From an uncultured Bacilli bacterium (GTDB taxonomy: Bacteria; Bacillota_I; Bacilli_A; RF39; UBA660), in assembly GCA_944329255.1 (NCBI GenBank), contig CALVIA010000032.1, forward strand, positions 1 through 11,170: 11,170 nt of DNA, given 5' to 3'. Numbering within the stretch: position 1 is the stretch's first letter; each line of letters begins with the position of its first letter. The notes under the pieces are model-generated. The model worked only from the letters and a program-made list of their open reading frames with translations, was not told the origin of the DNA and searched no databases. The translations under genes and the position numbers were made by a program. Below are positions 1 to 7,435 of this stretch, piece after piece.

Positions 1-44
1 ATATATATATTAAACATAAAATACAAAAAATATTCACAAATTAA

Positions 45-54
45 GTCGACAAAA
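45..54 (-). promoter_or_regulatory. Spo0A-box-like site before the nucleoside kinase/gapA unit
   Basis: Read on the minus strand this is TTTTGTCGAC. The Spo0A-box consensus known from Bacillus and Clostridium has the core TGTCGAA, so one base of the core differs. The site lies just upstream of the TTTACA -35 element, a position from which a regulator could act on the promoter. A similar core lies before spo0A. The match is short and rests on sequence only. Confidence 0.35.
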
Positions 55-56
55 GA

Positions 57-84
57 TTTACATATTAAAATAAAAGTATATAAT
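57..84 (+). promoter_or_regulatory. sigma-A-type promoter for the nucleoside kinase-gapA unit
   Basis: A TTTACA -35 element at 57-62 is followed after 16 bases by a perfect TATAAT at 79-84. This would give a leader of about 50 bases before the kinase start at 140. A second possible -10 with an extended TG (TGGTAAAAT, 91-99) lies just downstream but has no good -35, so it is either an alternative start or chance in AT-rich DNA. No riboswitch-like fold was recognised in the leader. Confidence 0.6.
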
Positions 85-139
85 TTTGTGTGGTAAAATA
101 CAATACTAAATGATATACTAAAATAGAGTAGGTGAAAAA

Positions 140-1780
140 ATGAATGGTATTAAAATAAAATATAATAATAAGATTTATGAATATAATTACGGTATATCTT
201 TAAATGATATAGCAAAAGATTTTCAAAAAGATTTTAAACATCCTATTTTAATAGCAAAAGGGAATGGAGCTCTTTTAACGTTAAATAGTAAAATATGTGA
301 AGATACAGAGTTGGTATTTTATGATATGAGTAGCCCTGTAGGAGCAAAAATATATGAAAGAAGTACTATATTCATTTTAACAAAAGCGGTTAAAGATTTA
401 TTTGATGAAGATATAAAAATAGAACACTCTATTGATAAAGGAATATGCTGTCATGTAGATTTGATAAATGAGGAAAAAGTAAATCAAATTAAGAATAAAA
501 TGATTGAAATTGCAAAAGATAATATTGACATAGAAAAATTGAGTGTCAATAGAATGAAAATGATAAAGTATTTTAAAAGTGTAAAGAGAAATGATAATGC
601 AGAATTGTTAAAATATTTAAGTAATTCATACGTTACAATATATAAATTAGGAAATAAATATGATTATTTTTATGGGCCAATGGTAATTAGTACTGGTTAC
701 ATTAAAGATTTTAATTTAAAATATATTGGAAATGATAGATTTGTATTAATGCTACCAAATAGATTTGAAAATTGTATAGTTAATGAATATATACATCATG
801 AAAAATTTTATAATTCAGTAATGGAGTATATTAGATGGACAAATAGTATCGGAGCGAGAAACTTTACTGATATAAATAAAAAATTGTCAGATGGAAAATG
901 GAATGATTTAATATTTATGAGTGAAGCAACATATAATAAAAGTCTTTTAGATATTGCAGACAATATTTCAAATAAAAAAGAAATAAAAATGGTCTTAATT
1001 GCTGGACCATCATGTTCAGGAAAAACTACTACTTCTAAAAAATTAGAAATGTTTTTAGAAGGAAAGGGATTAAAACCACTTGCAATTTCTGTAGACGATT
1101 ATTTTAAAGAAAGAGATAAAACACCTCTTGATGAAAATGGATTTAAAGATTATGAATCTATAAATGCTGTTGATACTGATTTATTTAATAAACAAATACA
1201 AGAATTATTAGAAGGAAAAGAAGTAATATTGCCAACTTATAATTTTATTAAAGGACAAAAAGAATTTAACAAAAAAATAAAATTAGAAGAAAACAATATA
1301 TTAATTATTGAAGGATTACATTCATTAAATGATGAATTAACATCATCAATAAAATCAGAAAATAAATTTAAAATATATATTTCACCATTAACAGGACTTA
1401 ATATAGATGATCATAATAGATTAAGCACAACTGATAATAGATTACTAAGAAGAATGGTAAGAGATAATTTAAGAAGAGGATACGACGCAAGTGCAACACT
1501 AGAGTCGTGGGATAGAGTAAGAAGTGGGGAAACAAAGTATGTTTTTCCATATCAAGATAAGGCTGATATAGTATTAAATACTTCATTAATATATGAAATT
1601 AGTGTATTAAAAGTTTATGCTGAACCATTGTTATTTTCAGTTGAGGAAAATGATGAAAATTACGGTGAAGCATTAAGATTAATTAATATTTTAAGAATGA
1701 TTTTACCAATGCCTAGTGCAAGCATACCACTTGATTCTATAATGAGAGAATTTATCGGTAATGGATGCTTTGAAGATTAA
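140..1780 (+). CDS. TGS-domain nucleoside (uridine) kinase
   Basis: Predicted cytosolic kinase that phosphorylates a nucleoside, probably uridine or cytidine, using ATP or GTP in pyrimidine salvage. Residues 1 to about 60 resemble a TGS domain. Residues about 75-215 resemble the second (editing-like) domain of threonyl-tRNA synthetase (RSTIFIL, DKGICCHVD, YDYFYGPM). The C-terminal half is a phosphoribulokinase/uridine kinase P-loop domain: Walker A GPSCSGKTT at 289-297, then SVDDYFK and LIIEGLHSLN, and an arginine-rich lid region (LLRRMVRDNLRRGY). This long fusion form, about 550 aa, is the common 'nucleoside kinase' of Clostridia-like bacteria, so 546 aa is full length. The start follows AGGTGA at 130-135. 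The stop is 10 bases before the gapA start, with gapA's AAAGGAGG site between, so the two genes are very likely cotranscribed. Substrate is inferred from the family; the role of the synthetase-like N-terminus is unknown. Confidence 0.87.
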   Translation: MNGIKIKYNNKIYEYNYGISLNDIAKDFQKDFKHPILIAKGNGALLTLNSKICEDTELVFYDMSSPVGAKIYERSTIFILTKAVKDLFDEDIKIEHSIDKGICCHVDLINEEKVNQIKNKMIEIAKDNIDIEKLSVNRMKMIKYFKSVKRNDNAELLKYLSNSYVTIYKLGNKYDYFYGPMVISTGYIKDFNLKYIGNDRFVLMLPNRFENCIVNEYIHHEKFYNSVMEYIRWTNSIGARNFTDINKKLSDGKWNDLIFMSEATYNKSLLDIADNISNKKEIKMVLIAGPSCSGKTTTSKKLEMFLEGKGLKPLAISVDDYFKERDKTPLDENGFKDYESINAVDTDLFNKQIQELLEGKEVILPTYNFIKGQKEFNKKIKLEENNILIIEGLHSLNDELTSSIKSENKFKIYISPLTGLNIDDHNRLSTTDNRLLRRMVRDNLRRGYDASATLESWDRVRSGETKYVFPYQDKADIVLNTSLIYEISVLKVYAEPLLFSVEENDENYGEALRLINILRMILPMPSASIPLDSIMREFIGNGCFED

Positions 1781-1790
1781 AGGAGGATAT

Positions 1791-2795
1791 ATGATAAAAA
1801 TTGCAATAAATGGATTTGGGAGAATAGGAAGATTAGCATTTAGGGAAATGTTTTTAAGTAACGAATTTGATATTGTAGCAATAAATGATTTGACTGATTC
1901 GCATACTTTAGCACATTTACTTAAGTATGATACAGCACAAAAGAGATTTGATGGACACATAATAGAATATGATGATGATTCAATAATTGTAGATAATAAA
2001 AGAATAAAAATATATAAAGAAAAAGACCCATCAAATTTACCATGGAAGGATTTAAATGTAGATGTTGTTTTAGAGTGTACAGGATTTTTTACAAAAAAAG
2101 AAGATGCAATGGCTCATATAAATGCTGGTGCAAAAAAAGTTATTATTTCAGCCCCTGGAAAAGGAGATATGAAAACAATTGTATATGGAGTTAATGAAAC
2201 AGATTTAGATGGAACAGAACAAATTATTTCTGCAGCTTCATGTACTACAAATTGCCTTGCTCCAATGGCAAAAGTAATAAATGATAATTTTAAAATAAAA
2301 TATGGAACAATGACAACAATTCATGCATATACAAATGACCAAAATACTTTAGATAGTCCACACAGAAAAGGAGATTTACGAAGAGCAAGAGCAGCTGCAT
2401 CAAATATAGTACCAAATACAACTGGTGCAGCAAAAGCAATTGGTTTAGTAATAAAAGATTTAGATGGAAAATTAGATGGAAGTGCACAAAGAGTTCCTGT
2501 AATAACTGGATCACTTGTTGAATTAGTATGTGTGTTAGAAAAAAAAGTATCTAAAGAAGAAATTAATAATACAATGAAACTAAATTCAAATGATACATTA
2601 GGATATACAGAAGATGAAATTGTATCTAGTGATGTAATAGGTATTAAATATGGTTCATTATTTGATGCAACACAAACAAAGATAATTGATACAAATGATG
2701 GTCAACTTGTAAAAATAGTGGCATGGTATGATAATGAAATGAGTTACACATGCCAAATGATTAGAACTGCAAAATATTTAATGAAAAAAAATTAA
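1791..2795 (+). CDS. gapA: glyceraldehyde-3-phosphate dehydrogenase, type I
   Basis: Converts glyceraldehyde 3-phosphate, phosphate and NAD+ to 1,3-bisphosphoglycerate in glycolysis; cytosolic tetramer in the family. The 334 aa match the usual length. The NAD-binding loop INGFGRIGR is at residues 6-14. Asp33 in INDLTD fits NAD rather than NADP preference. The catalytic cysteine is C151 in SAASCTTNCLAP, and its partner is H178 in TTIHAYTNDQ. The S-loop region RRARAAASNIVPNTTGAAKA and the C-terminal WYDNEMSY are intact. The ATG at 1791 is chosen because AGGAGG lies at 1781-1786 and the MIKIAINGFG start is typical; an in-frame ATG at 1761 lies inside the kinase gene. It is the second gene of its unit and is followed by a hairpin terminator. 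No CggR-type repressor gene is visible upstream. Confidence 0.96.
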   Translation: MIKIAINGFGRIGRLAFREMFLSNEFDIVAINDLTDSHTLAHLLKYDTAQKRFDGHIIEYDDDSIIVDNKRIKIYKEKDPSNLPWKDLNVDVVLECTGFFTKKEDAMAHINAGAKKVIISAPGKGDMKTIVYGVNETDLDGTEQIISAASCTTNCLAPMAKVINDNFKIKYGTMTTIHAYTNDQNTLDSPHRKGDLRRARAAASNIVPNTTGAAKAIGLVIKDLDGKLDGSAQRVPVITGSLVELVCVLEKKVSKEEINNTMKLNSNDTLGYTEDEIVSSDVIGIKYGSLFDATQTKIIDTNDGQLVKIVAWYDNEMSYTCQMIRTAKYLMKKN

Positions 2796-2821
2796 AATAA
2801 ATATAAAAATAATGTTAATTT

Positions 2822-2846
2822 AAGTACAATTTTATGTACTTTTTTT
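2822..2846 (+). terminator. intrinsic terminator after gapA
   Basis: A 7-bp stem (AAGTACA at 2822-2828 with TGTACTT at 2835-2841) has a 6-base loop and runs straight into a tract of seven T (2840-2846). It lies 26 bases after the gapA stop. The stem is short and AU-rich, so read-through into the pilin-pgk block is possible. Confidence 0.72.
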
Positions 2847-2863
2847 ATATTACTTAATAAAGA

Positions 2864-2892
2864 TTGTTAAAAAAAAGTACTTATGTTAAAAT
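2864..2892 (+). promoter_or_regulatory. promoter for the pilin-like/pgk/tpiA block
   Basis: TTGTTA (2864-2869), a 17-base spacer and TAAAAT (2887-2892) preceded by an extended TG (TGT at 2884-2886) make a good sigma-A-type promoter. The predicted transcript start, near 2899, falls on the AGGTGA ribosome site (2899-2904), so the leader would be only about ten bases. That tight spacing is the main reason for doubt. Confidence 0.5.
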
Positions 2893-2908
2893 TAAACTAG
2901 GTGATAAT

Positions 2909-3283
2909 ATGAAAAAAAATGCTTTTACACTTATTGAAGTAATGATTGTAGTATTTCTTTTAGGGTTAGTAGCAGTATTTATAGTCCCTAAAATTAATAG
3001 TATTATTAATGAAAATAAACTTAAAATATGTAATGATATTGTAAAAACAATAGAAGATGCAGCAGAAAATTATACATATAAAAATACGAATATAGTTGAT
3101 GAAGAAATAGATATAAATGGAAAATATGAAATAACTATACTTAAGTTGCAGCAAAGTGGATTGTTAGATACAAATATTATTGAACCATTTCACAATAGTG
3201 AAATTTCTACATCAAATATTGTAATTATTACTAAAGTAGACAACCAATATATATATGAATATCAAGGAAGTGAATGTAAATGA
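2909..3283 (+). CDS. type IV pilin-like (prepilin/pseudopilin) protein
   Basis: Small exported protein with a type IV prepilin N-terminus. After the short basic leader MKKNA comes FTLIEV, with the conserved Glu at +5 of the mature form (residue 10), then one hydrophobic helix to about residue 27 (MIVVFLLGLVAVFIV). Cleavage by prepilin peptidase would fall between A5 and F6; alanine replaces the usual glycine at -1. The 119-residue mature part has two cysteines (C41, C123) that could pair. Helix continuation (KINSIINENKLKICNDIVKTIEDAAENY) followed by a short beta-rich tail fits a minor pilin or pseudopilin. The ATG at 2909 is preferred over one at 2864 because of AGGTGA at 2899-2904 and the class III signal. 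It is the first gene of the block, and its TGA overlaps the pgk start as ATGA. No pilus assembly ATPase, prepilin peptidase or platform gene is in the window, so partners and function (pilus, DNA uptake, secretion) are unknown. Confidence 0.78.
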   Translation: MKKNAFTLIEVMIVVFLLGLVAVFIVPKINSIINENKLKICNDIVKTIEDAAENYTYKNTNIVDEEIDINGKYEITILKLQQSGLLDTNIIEPFHNSEISTSNIVIITKVDNQYIYEYQGSECK

Positions 3284-3293
3284 AAAAAAATGC
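2909..3293 (+). repeat. 14-nt direct repeat at the starts of the pilin-like gene and pgk
   Basis: The first 14 bases of both genes are identical: ATGAAAAAAAATGC at 2909-2922 and at 3280-3293, coding MKKNA in each. The copies are 371 bases apart. Recombination between them would remove exactly the pilin-like gene and place pgk behind its ribosome site and promoter. The repeat is A-rich and ATG-AAA-AAA starts are common, so chance is a real alternative. Confidence 0.45.
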
Positions 3294-4464
3294 AACAGAT
3301 TTCAAAGTGAAAAATCAAAAAGTAATTATTAGATGTGATTTAAATGTTCCAATAAAAAATGGAATAATAGAAGATGATACTAGAATAAAGAAAAGTTTAG
3401 ATACAATTGAATATTTAATAAATGGTAATGCAAAAGTAATTATATTATCACATCTTGGTAGAATAAAAGATGAAAATGATAAAAGTTTATACTCATTAAA
3501 ACCAATTGCAAAAAGAATGAGTGAACTATTATATAAAGAGGTCAAATTTATACCATTTACAAAAGGAGTAGAGGTGGAAGATGCAATTAATAATATGAAG
3601 CCACAAGATGTAATAATGCTTGAAAATACAAGATTCGAAGATTTAAATGGTAATTTAGAAAGCAAAAATGATATGGAATTATCTAAATATTGGGCTTCTT
3701 TAGGAGATTTATTTATTAATGATGCATTTGGTACATTACATCGTTCCCATGCTTCAAATGTAGGTATTGCAACTTTTCTTCCAAGTGCGATGGGCTTTTT
3801 AGTTAAAGAAGAAGTTGAAAAAATAAGTGAATGTTTAACTAATTCAAAAAAACCTCTTGTTGTAATTCTTGGAGGAGCAAAAGTAAGTGATAAAATTGGT
3901 GTAATAAAAAATGCTGTTGAAATAGCAGATAAAGTTATTATAACAGGTGGAATGCCGTATACTTTTTTTAAATCATTGGGGTATAATGTTGGGTTATCAA
4001 TAGTTGATAATGATAGTATAGATTTTTGTAAGGAAATTTATAAAAAATATAGAGATAAAATAGTATTACCTATCGATTTAATAGTTGCTCAATCAATATC
4101 TGAATATTCACAAACAAGATTAACAAATAGAGAAAATATTGGTGATAAAGAAATAGGAGTTGATATAGGTACAGCAACAATAAATTTATATAAATCTATT
4201 GTAATGACAGCTGCTACAATAATATGGAACGGTCCATGTGGAGTTTTTGAAATAAGTAAATTTTCTAATGGAACAAGAAAATTAGTTGAATTTTTAAATA
4301 TTACTTCTGCTAAAATTTTAATTGGCGGAGGAGATACTATTTCTGCAATAAACAAATTTGAGTTTAAAAATACAAATGCACATATTTCAACAGGTGGTGG
4401 TGCATCACTTGAAATGTTAGAAGGAAAAGAATTACCTGGTTTAAAAGTAATTTCTGATAAATAA
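3280..4464 (+). CDS. pgk: phosphoglycerate kinase
   Basis: Cytosolic glycolytic enzyme that moves phosphate from 1,3-bisphosphoglycerate to ADP, giving 3-phosphoglycerate and ATP. The 394 aa are full length. N-domain substrate-binding signatures: RCDLNVPI at 18-25, R35, SHLGR at 57-61, ENTRFE at 115-120 and HRSH at 154-157. C-domain nucleotide-binding signatures: GGAKVSDK at 198-205, WNGPCGVFE at 316-324, GGGD at 349-352 and STGGGAS at 370-376. Mild deviations from the common family sequence are ITGGMPYTF (often GGGMAYTF or GGGMANTF) and C320 where methionine is usual; none touches an obvious catalytic residue. The start overlaps the pilin-like stop (ATGA), with GGAAG at 3266-3270 as a fair ribosome site, which suggests translational coupling. 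Its stop overlaps the next start (TAATG). Confidence 0.95.
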   Translation: MKKNATDFKVKNQKVIIRCDLNVPIKNGIIEDDTRIKKSLDTIEYLINGNAKVIILSHLGRIKDENDKSLYSLKPIAKRMSELLYKEVKFIPFTKGVEVEDAINNMKPQDVIMLENTRFEDLNGNLESKNDMELSKYWASLGDLFINDAFGTLHRSHASNVGIATFLPSAMGFLVKEEVEKISECLTNSKKPLVVILGGAKVSDKIGVIKNAVEIADKVIITGGMPYTFFKSLGYNVGLSIVDNDSIDFCKEIYKKYRDKIVLPIDLIVAQSISEYSQTRLTNRENIGDKEIGVDIGTATINLYKSIVMTAATIIWNGPCGVFEISKFSNGTRKLVEFLNITSAKILIGGGDTISAINKFEFKNTNAHISTGGGASLEMLEGKELPGLKVISDK

Positions 4465-5462
4465 TGAAAAATATTAAAAAAAATATAATATTATTTATAA
4501 TAATTTCTGTATTAGTATTATATTTTATTCTCATAAATGATTATAAAGAGATAATAGAAGTATTATTAAATTCAAAAAAAATAATAATTATACAAATTTT
4601 AGCAGTAATTTTAATAGGTGATATAATAAAAGCCTATTCACTTTATTTAATTATTAAGAAAAATAAAAAAGAAATTAAATTAATTGATTGTATCAAATTA
4701 ACATTTATTACTAATTTTTTTAACGGTATAACACCATTTTCATTAGGAGGACAGCCATTTCAATTATATAATTTAAAAAAGGAACATAATTTAAACTATT
4801 CTACTTCAATAAGCATTTTGTTTAAAGATTTTTATTCATACCAAATAGCATTAGTTTTTTTATTGAGTTTGGCTTTAATTATCAACAAAATCTTTAATAT
4901 ATTAATATTAAACAATTTTATAAAAAAATTAATAATTTTAGGATTTATTTTGAATATTGTTGTATTAATTTTTTTAGTATTATTACCATTTAATAAAAAT
5001 AACTATTCAAAAATTATTAATGTGATATTAAATTTCATAAATAAATTTAAAGAATTAAAAGATAGAGAAAATTTACAAATAAAAATTGAAAATAGAATAA
5101 TTAATTTAAAAAATGAACTTAAGGAGATTAACAAAAATCTAAATTTAATATTTAAATGTTCTTTACTAAATATAATTAAAATATTATCATTATGTTTTGC
5201 AGCATACTTATCAATATATTCAATAACAAATAATATTAATTTTATGTATACTATTTTAATTACAATATTAGTACTTAATATAGGTTCAATAATTCCTGTA
5301 CCTGGAGGGTCTTTTGGTATTGAAATGGCATTTTTATCACTATTTAGTGTTTTTGTAACAAACATAAAATTAAAAGCTGCTATGATATTGTGGAGGGCAT
5401 GTAGTTATTATCTACCAGTAATATTTGGTGGATATGTATTGGTTTTTAATAAAAGGAAGTGA
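4464..5462 (+). CDS. flippase-like membrane protein (LPG synthase membrane-domain family, PF03706-type)
   Basis: Integral membrane protein of 332 aa with about seven to eight hydrophobic segments (about residues 8-24, 38-63, 78-92, 125-150, 155-175, 232-255, 258-280 and 306-326). The family is recognised from GITPFSLGGQPFQLY (88-102) and IIPVPGGSFGIEMAF (276-290), which match the conserved signatures of the UPF0104/MprF membrane domain. It lacks the soluble aminoacyl-transferase half of MprF, so it should not itself make lysyl-phosphatidylglycerol. Free-standing members are thought to move or help modify lipids, and the following glycosyltransferase supports a glycolipid or envelope role; that is inference. 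A charged stretch at about 195-228 is probably cytosolic. The start overlaps the pgk stop by one base (TAATG) and there is no strong ribosome site, suggesting coupling. The gene is extremely rich in Ile, Leu, Lys and Asn, partly due to base composition. Confidence 0.82.
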   Translation: MKNIKKNIILFIIISVLVLYFILINDYKEIIEVLLNSKKIIIIQILAVILIGDIIKAYSLYLIIKKNKKEIKLIDCIKLTFITNFFNGITPFSLGGQPFQLYNLKKEHNLNYSTSISILFKDFYSYQIALVFLLSLALIINKIFNILILNNFIKKLIILGFILNIVVLIFLVLLPFNKNNYSKIINVILNFINKFKELKDRENLQIKIENRIINLKNELKEINKNLNLIFKCSLLNIIKILSLCFAAYLSIYSITNNINFMYTILITILVLNIGSIIPVPGGSFGIEMAFLSLFSVFVTNIKLKAAMILWRACSYYLPVIFGGYVLVFNKRK

Positions 5463-5466
5463 ATTC

Positions 5467-6708
5467 ATGAGAATAGGTATTTTTACTGAAACTTATAAAC
5501 CTTATGTAAGTGGAGTAGTAACAAGTATAATAATGTTAAAAAAGTCATTAGAACAATTAGGAAACGAAGTATATATTGTTACAATAAATCAAAATGGAAT
5601 TAAGTATGAATATGATGAAAAGGAAAAAATTCTTAGAGTTCCAGGAATAGATTCAAAAATTTATGATGATTTAAAAATTTCAAGTATTTATCCAATCAAA
5701 TCTTTGTTAAAAATAAAAAAATGGAATATAGATATAATACATACTCATACAGAAGGAACAATGGGGACATATGGAAGACTTTTAGCAAAACAATTTAATA
5801 TTCCAGTTGTGCACACATATCATACAATGTATGAAGATTATATATATTTAATTACAAAGGGACATTTTGATAAACCGGCAAAAAAGATACTTCAATATTT
5901 TACCGTTTTTTATTGTGATAAAATTGTTTCAGAATTGATTGTGCCAACAAAAAAAACATACGATCTATTTAAAAAGAAATATCAAATAGAAAGACAAATT
6001 AACATTATACCAACCGGTATTGATATTGAAAGATTTAAAAAAGATAATTATGATAAAAAAGATTTATTATTGTTAAGAAAAAAATATAACATATCAAAAA
6101 ATGATTTTGTGCTTTTATTAGTAAGTAGAATTTCAGAAGAACAAAAAAATATAAATTTTTTATTAAAACAACAAGAAAAAATAAATAAACATCATAAAGA
6201 TATAAAATTATTAGTAGTTGGTGATGGTCCAGATTTAAATAAATTTAAACAAGAATATAAAAATAATAAAAATATTATTTTTACGGGTATGATACCATGG
6301 GATGAAGTGTCTAAATATTATCAAATAGGAAATATATTTGTTACTGCATCAAAAACAGAAACACAGGGATTAACCGTAATTGAAGCTATTTCATCGGGAT
6401 TACCTGTTGTATGTATGGAAGACGATAGCTTTAAACTTGCAATAATTAATGAATATAATGGGTTATTTTTTAATGATGAAGAAGAATATTTAAAAAATAT
6501 TTTATATTTATATGAAAATAGAAAAAAATATACAAATATGTCAAAACAAGCAATTAATAGTTCAGAGCAATTTTCTTCAGAAATGTATGGAAAAAAAATA
6601 CTAGAAGTATATAATAGAGCAATTGAAAATCGTAAAAATAATATATATACAAAGATAAAAAACGTTTTTAGAAAAAGGTGCAATAATGGAAAAGATAATA
6701 GTTGCTAA
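5467..6708 (+). CDS. GT4 glycosyltransferase, probably diacylglycerol glucosyltransferase type
   Basis: Predicted retaining GT-B glycosyltransferase of family 4, probably membrane-associated on the cytosolic side. The N-terminal domain opens with MRIGIFTETYKPYVSGV and contains DIIHTHTEGTMGTYGRLLA and VHTYHTMYEDY. The C-terminal domain has IPTGIDIERF (181-190), LLVSRISEEQKN, VVGDGPDL and the EX7E motif of the sugar-nucleotide site (E298 and E306). The overall pattern is close to bacterial 1,2-diacylglycerol 3-glucosyltransferases, which make membrane glucolipids and lipoteichoic acid anchors; I infer this from remembered family motifs, and another lipid or polysaccharide acceptor is possible. 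Length 413 aa is normal. The ATG at 5467 is chosen over one at 5425 because it follows AAAAGGAAG (5450-5459) and begins the Rossmann strand directly. It starts 4 bases after the membrane protein stop, and its last 23 bases overlap tpiA. The last 25 residues are basic. Confidence 0.85.
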   Translation: MRIGIFTETYKPYVSGVVTSIIMLKKSLEQLGNEVYIVTINQNGIKYEYDEKEKILRVPGIDSKIYDDLKISSIYPIKSLLKIKKWNIDIIHTHTEGTMGTYGRLLAKQFNIPVVHTYHTMYEDYIYLITKGHFDKPAKKILQYFTVFYCDKIVSELIVPTKKTYDLFKKKYQIERQINIIPTGIDIERFKKDNYDKKDLLLLRKKYNISKNDFVLLLVSRISEEQKNINFLLKQQEKINKHHKDIKLLVVGDGPDLNKFKQEYKNNKNIIFTGMIPWDEVSKYYQIGNIFVTASKTETQGLTVIEAISSGLPVVCMEDDSFKLAIINEYNGLFFNDEEEYLKNILYLYENRKKYTNMSKQAINSSEQFSSEMYGKKILEVYNRAIENRKNNIYTKIKNVFRKRCNNGKDNSC

Positions 6709-7399
6709 TTTAAAAATGAATTTAACATTTGATGAAATAAAAAAATATAAAAATGAAATAGAAAAACAGGAAATGAGAAATTTCATATTAGCACCATCAA
6801 CATTATATTTATCATATTTAAAATCAGATAAATATGAATTATGTTCACAAAATGGATATTATGTTGATAGTGGAGCTTTTACTGGTGAAACTTCTTTTAA
6901 ACAATTAAAAGATATTGTAAACTATTCTTTAATTGGACATAGTGAAAGAAGAAATAATTTTAATGAATCATATGAAATAGTTTCAAAGAAAATAGATTCA
7001 TGTATAGAAAATAAAATAATACCAATACTATGTGTAGGAGAAAATGAAATAGAAAAGAAAGATAATTTACAATATGATAAAGTCTCAAAAGAGATTATAA
7101 GTGCATTAAAAAATAAAAAAATTGATAAAATAATAATTGCATATGAACCAATTTGGGCAATGGGAACAGGAAATATTCCAAAATATGAGGATATAGAAAA
7201 TATGTGTAACTATATAAAGAATATTGTAAAAAAATATACAAAAAATTACAAAATAATTTACGGTGGTAGCGTAAATAGCAAAAATATTATTGATATATGT
7301 AAAGTTAATGGAATTGATGGGGTATTAATAGGAGGAGCTTCTAATGATCCTAAAAACATTATTGATATGTATAACACTGTAAAAAAATATGTTAAGTAA
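6686..7399 (+). CDS. tpiA: triosephosphate isomerase
   Basis: Interconverts dihydroxyacetone phosphate and glyceraldehyde 3-phosphate; cytosolic TIM barrel, usually dimeric. Catalytic residues are all present: N8 and K10 in ANLKMN, H85 in LIGHSERR, and E154 in AYEPIWAMGTG. The phosphate-binding ends IYGGSVNS (191-198) and DGVLIGGAS (211-219) are intact. Leu9 replaces the tryptophan usual in NWKMN, and ELCSQN replaces the common GAQN region. At 237 aa it is slightly shorter than the usual 250 or so, but no core element is missing. The start at 6686 follows AAGGTG (6675-6680) and lies inside the end of the glycosyltransferase gene, a 23-base overlap in another frame, so the two are surely on one transcript. 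It is the last gene of the block; no terminator with a T tract follows. Confidence 0.95.
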   Translation: MEKIIVANLKMNLTFDEIKKYKNEIEKQEMRNFILAPSTLYLSYLKSDKYELCSQNGYYVDSGAFTGETSFKQLKDIVNYSLIGHSERRNNFNESYEIVSKKIDSCIENKIIPILCVGENEIEKKDNLQYDKVSKEIISALKNKKIDKIIIAYEPIWAMGTGNIPKYEDIENMCNYIKNIVKKYTKNYKIIYGGSVNSKNIIDICKVNGIDGVLIGGASNDPKNIIDMYNTVKKYVK

Positions 7400-7405
7400 T
7401 GTACA

Positions 7406-7435
7406 AATGTAAATAAAACTATTTATATTTACATT
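7406..7435. repeat. inverted repeat overlapping the -35 of the next promoter (possible operator)
   Basis: AATGTAAATA (7406-7415) and TATTTACATT (7426-7435) are perfect reverse complements separated by 10 bases. The right arm contains the TTTACA -35 element. There is no T tract, so it is a poor terminator. It could bind a dimeric repressor, or form a weak hairpin at the end of the tpiA transcript. The arms are AT-rich, so chance cannot be excluded. Confidence 0.4.

Noticed and set aside
1..44. End of an upstream gene or a repeat in the AT-rich first bases
   Set aside because: The stretch is too short and low in complexity to assign; I see no recognisable coding end or terminator.
1761..1790. 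Upstream in-frame ATG for gapA
   Set aside because: It lies within the kinase gene, has no ribosome site and adds ten residues not found in the family; AGGAGG places the start at 1791.
1703..1960. Minus-strand 85-aa open frame across the kinase-gapA junction
   Set aside because: It is antisense to two clearly identified genes, has no ribosome site of note and no recognisable motif; a shadow of AT-rich coding DNA.
2864..2908. Upstream in-frame ATG-type start for the pilin-like gene, adding 15 residues
   Set aside because: It overlaps the promoter and would bury the prepilin leader; AGGTGA at 2899-2904 supports 2909.
3315..3665. Minus-strand 116-aa open frame inside pgk (and similar ones at 4089-4355, 5003-5365, 6321-6683, 8437-8760)
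   Set aside because: All are antisense to genes with intact family motifs, and their Leu/Ile/Phe-rich translations are what the reverse of Lys/Asn-rich AT DNA gives.
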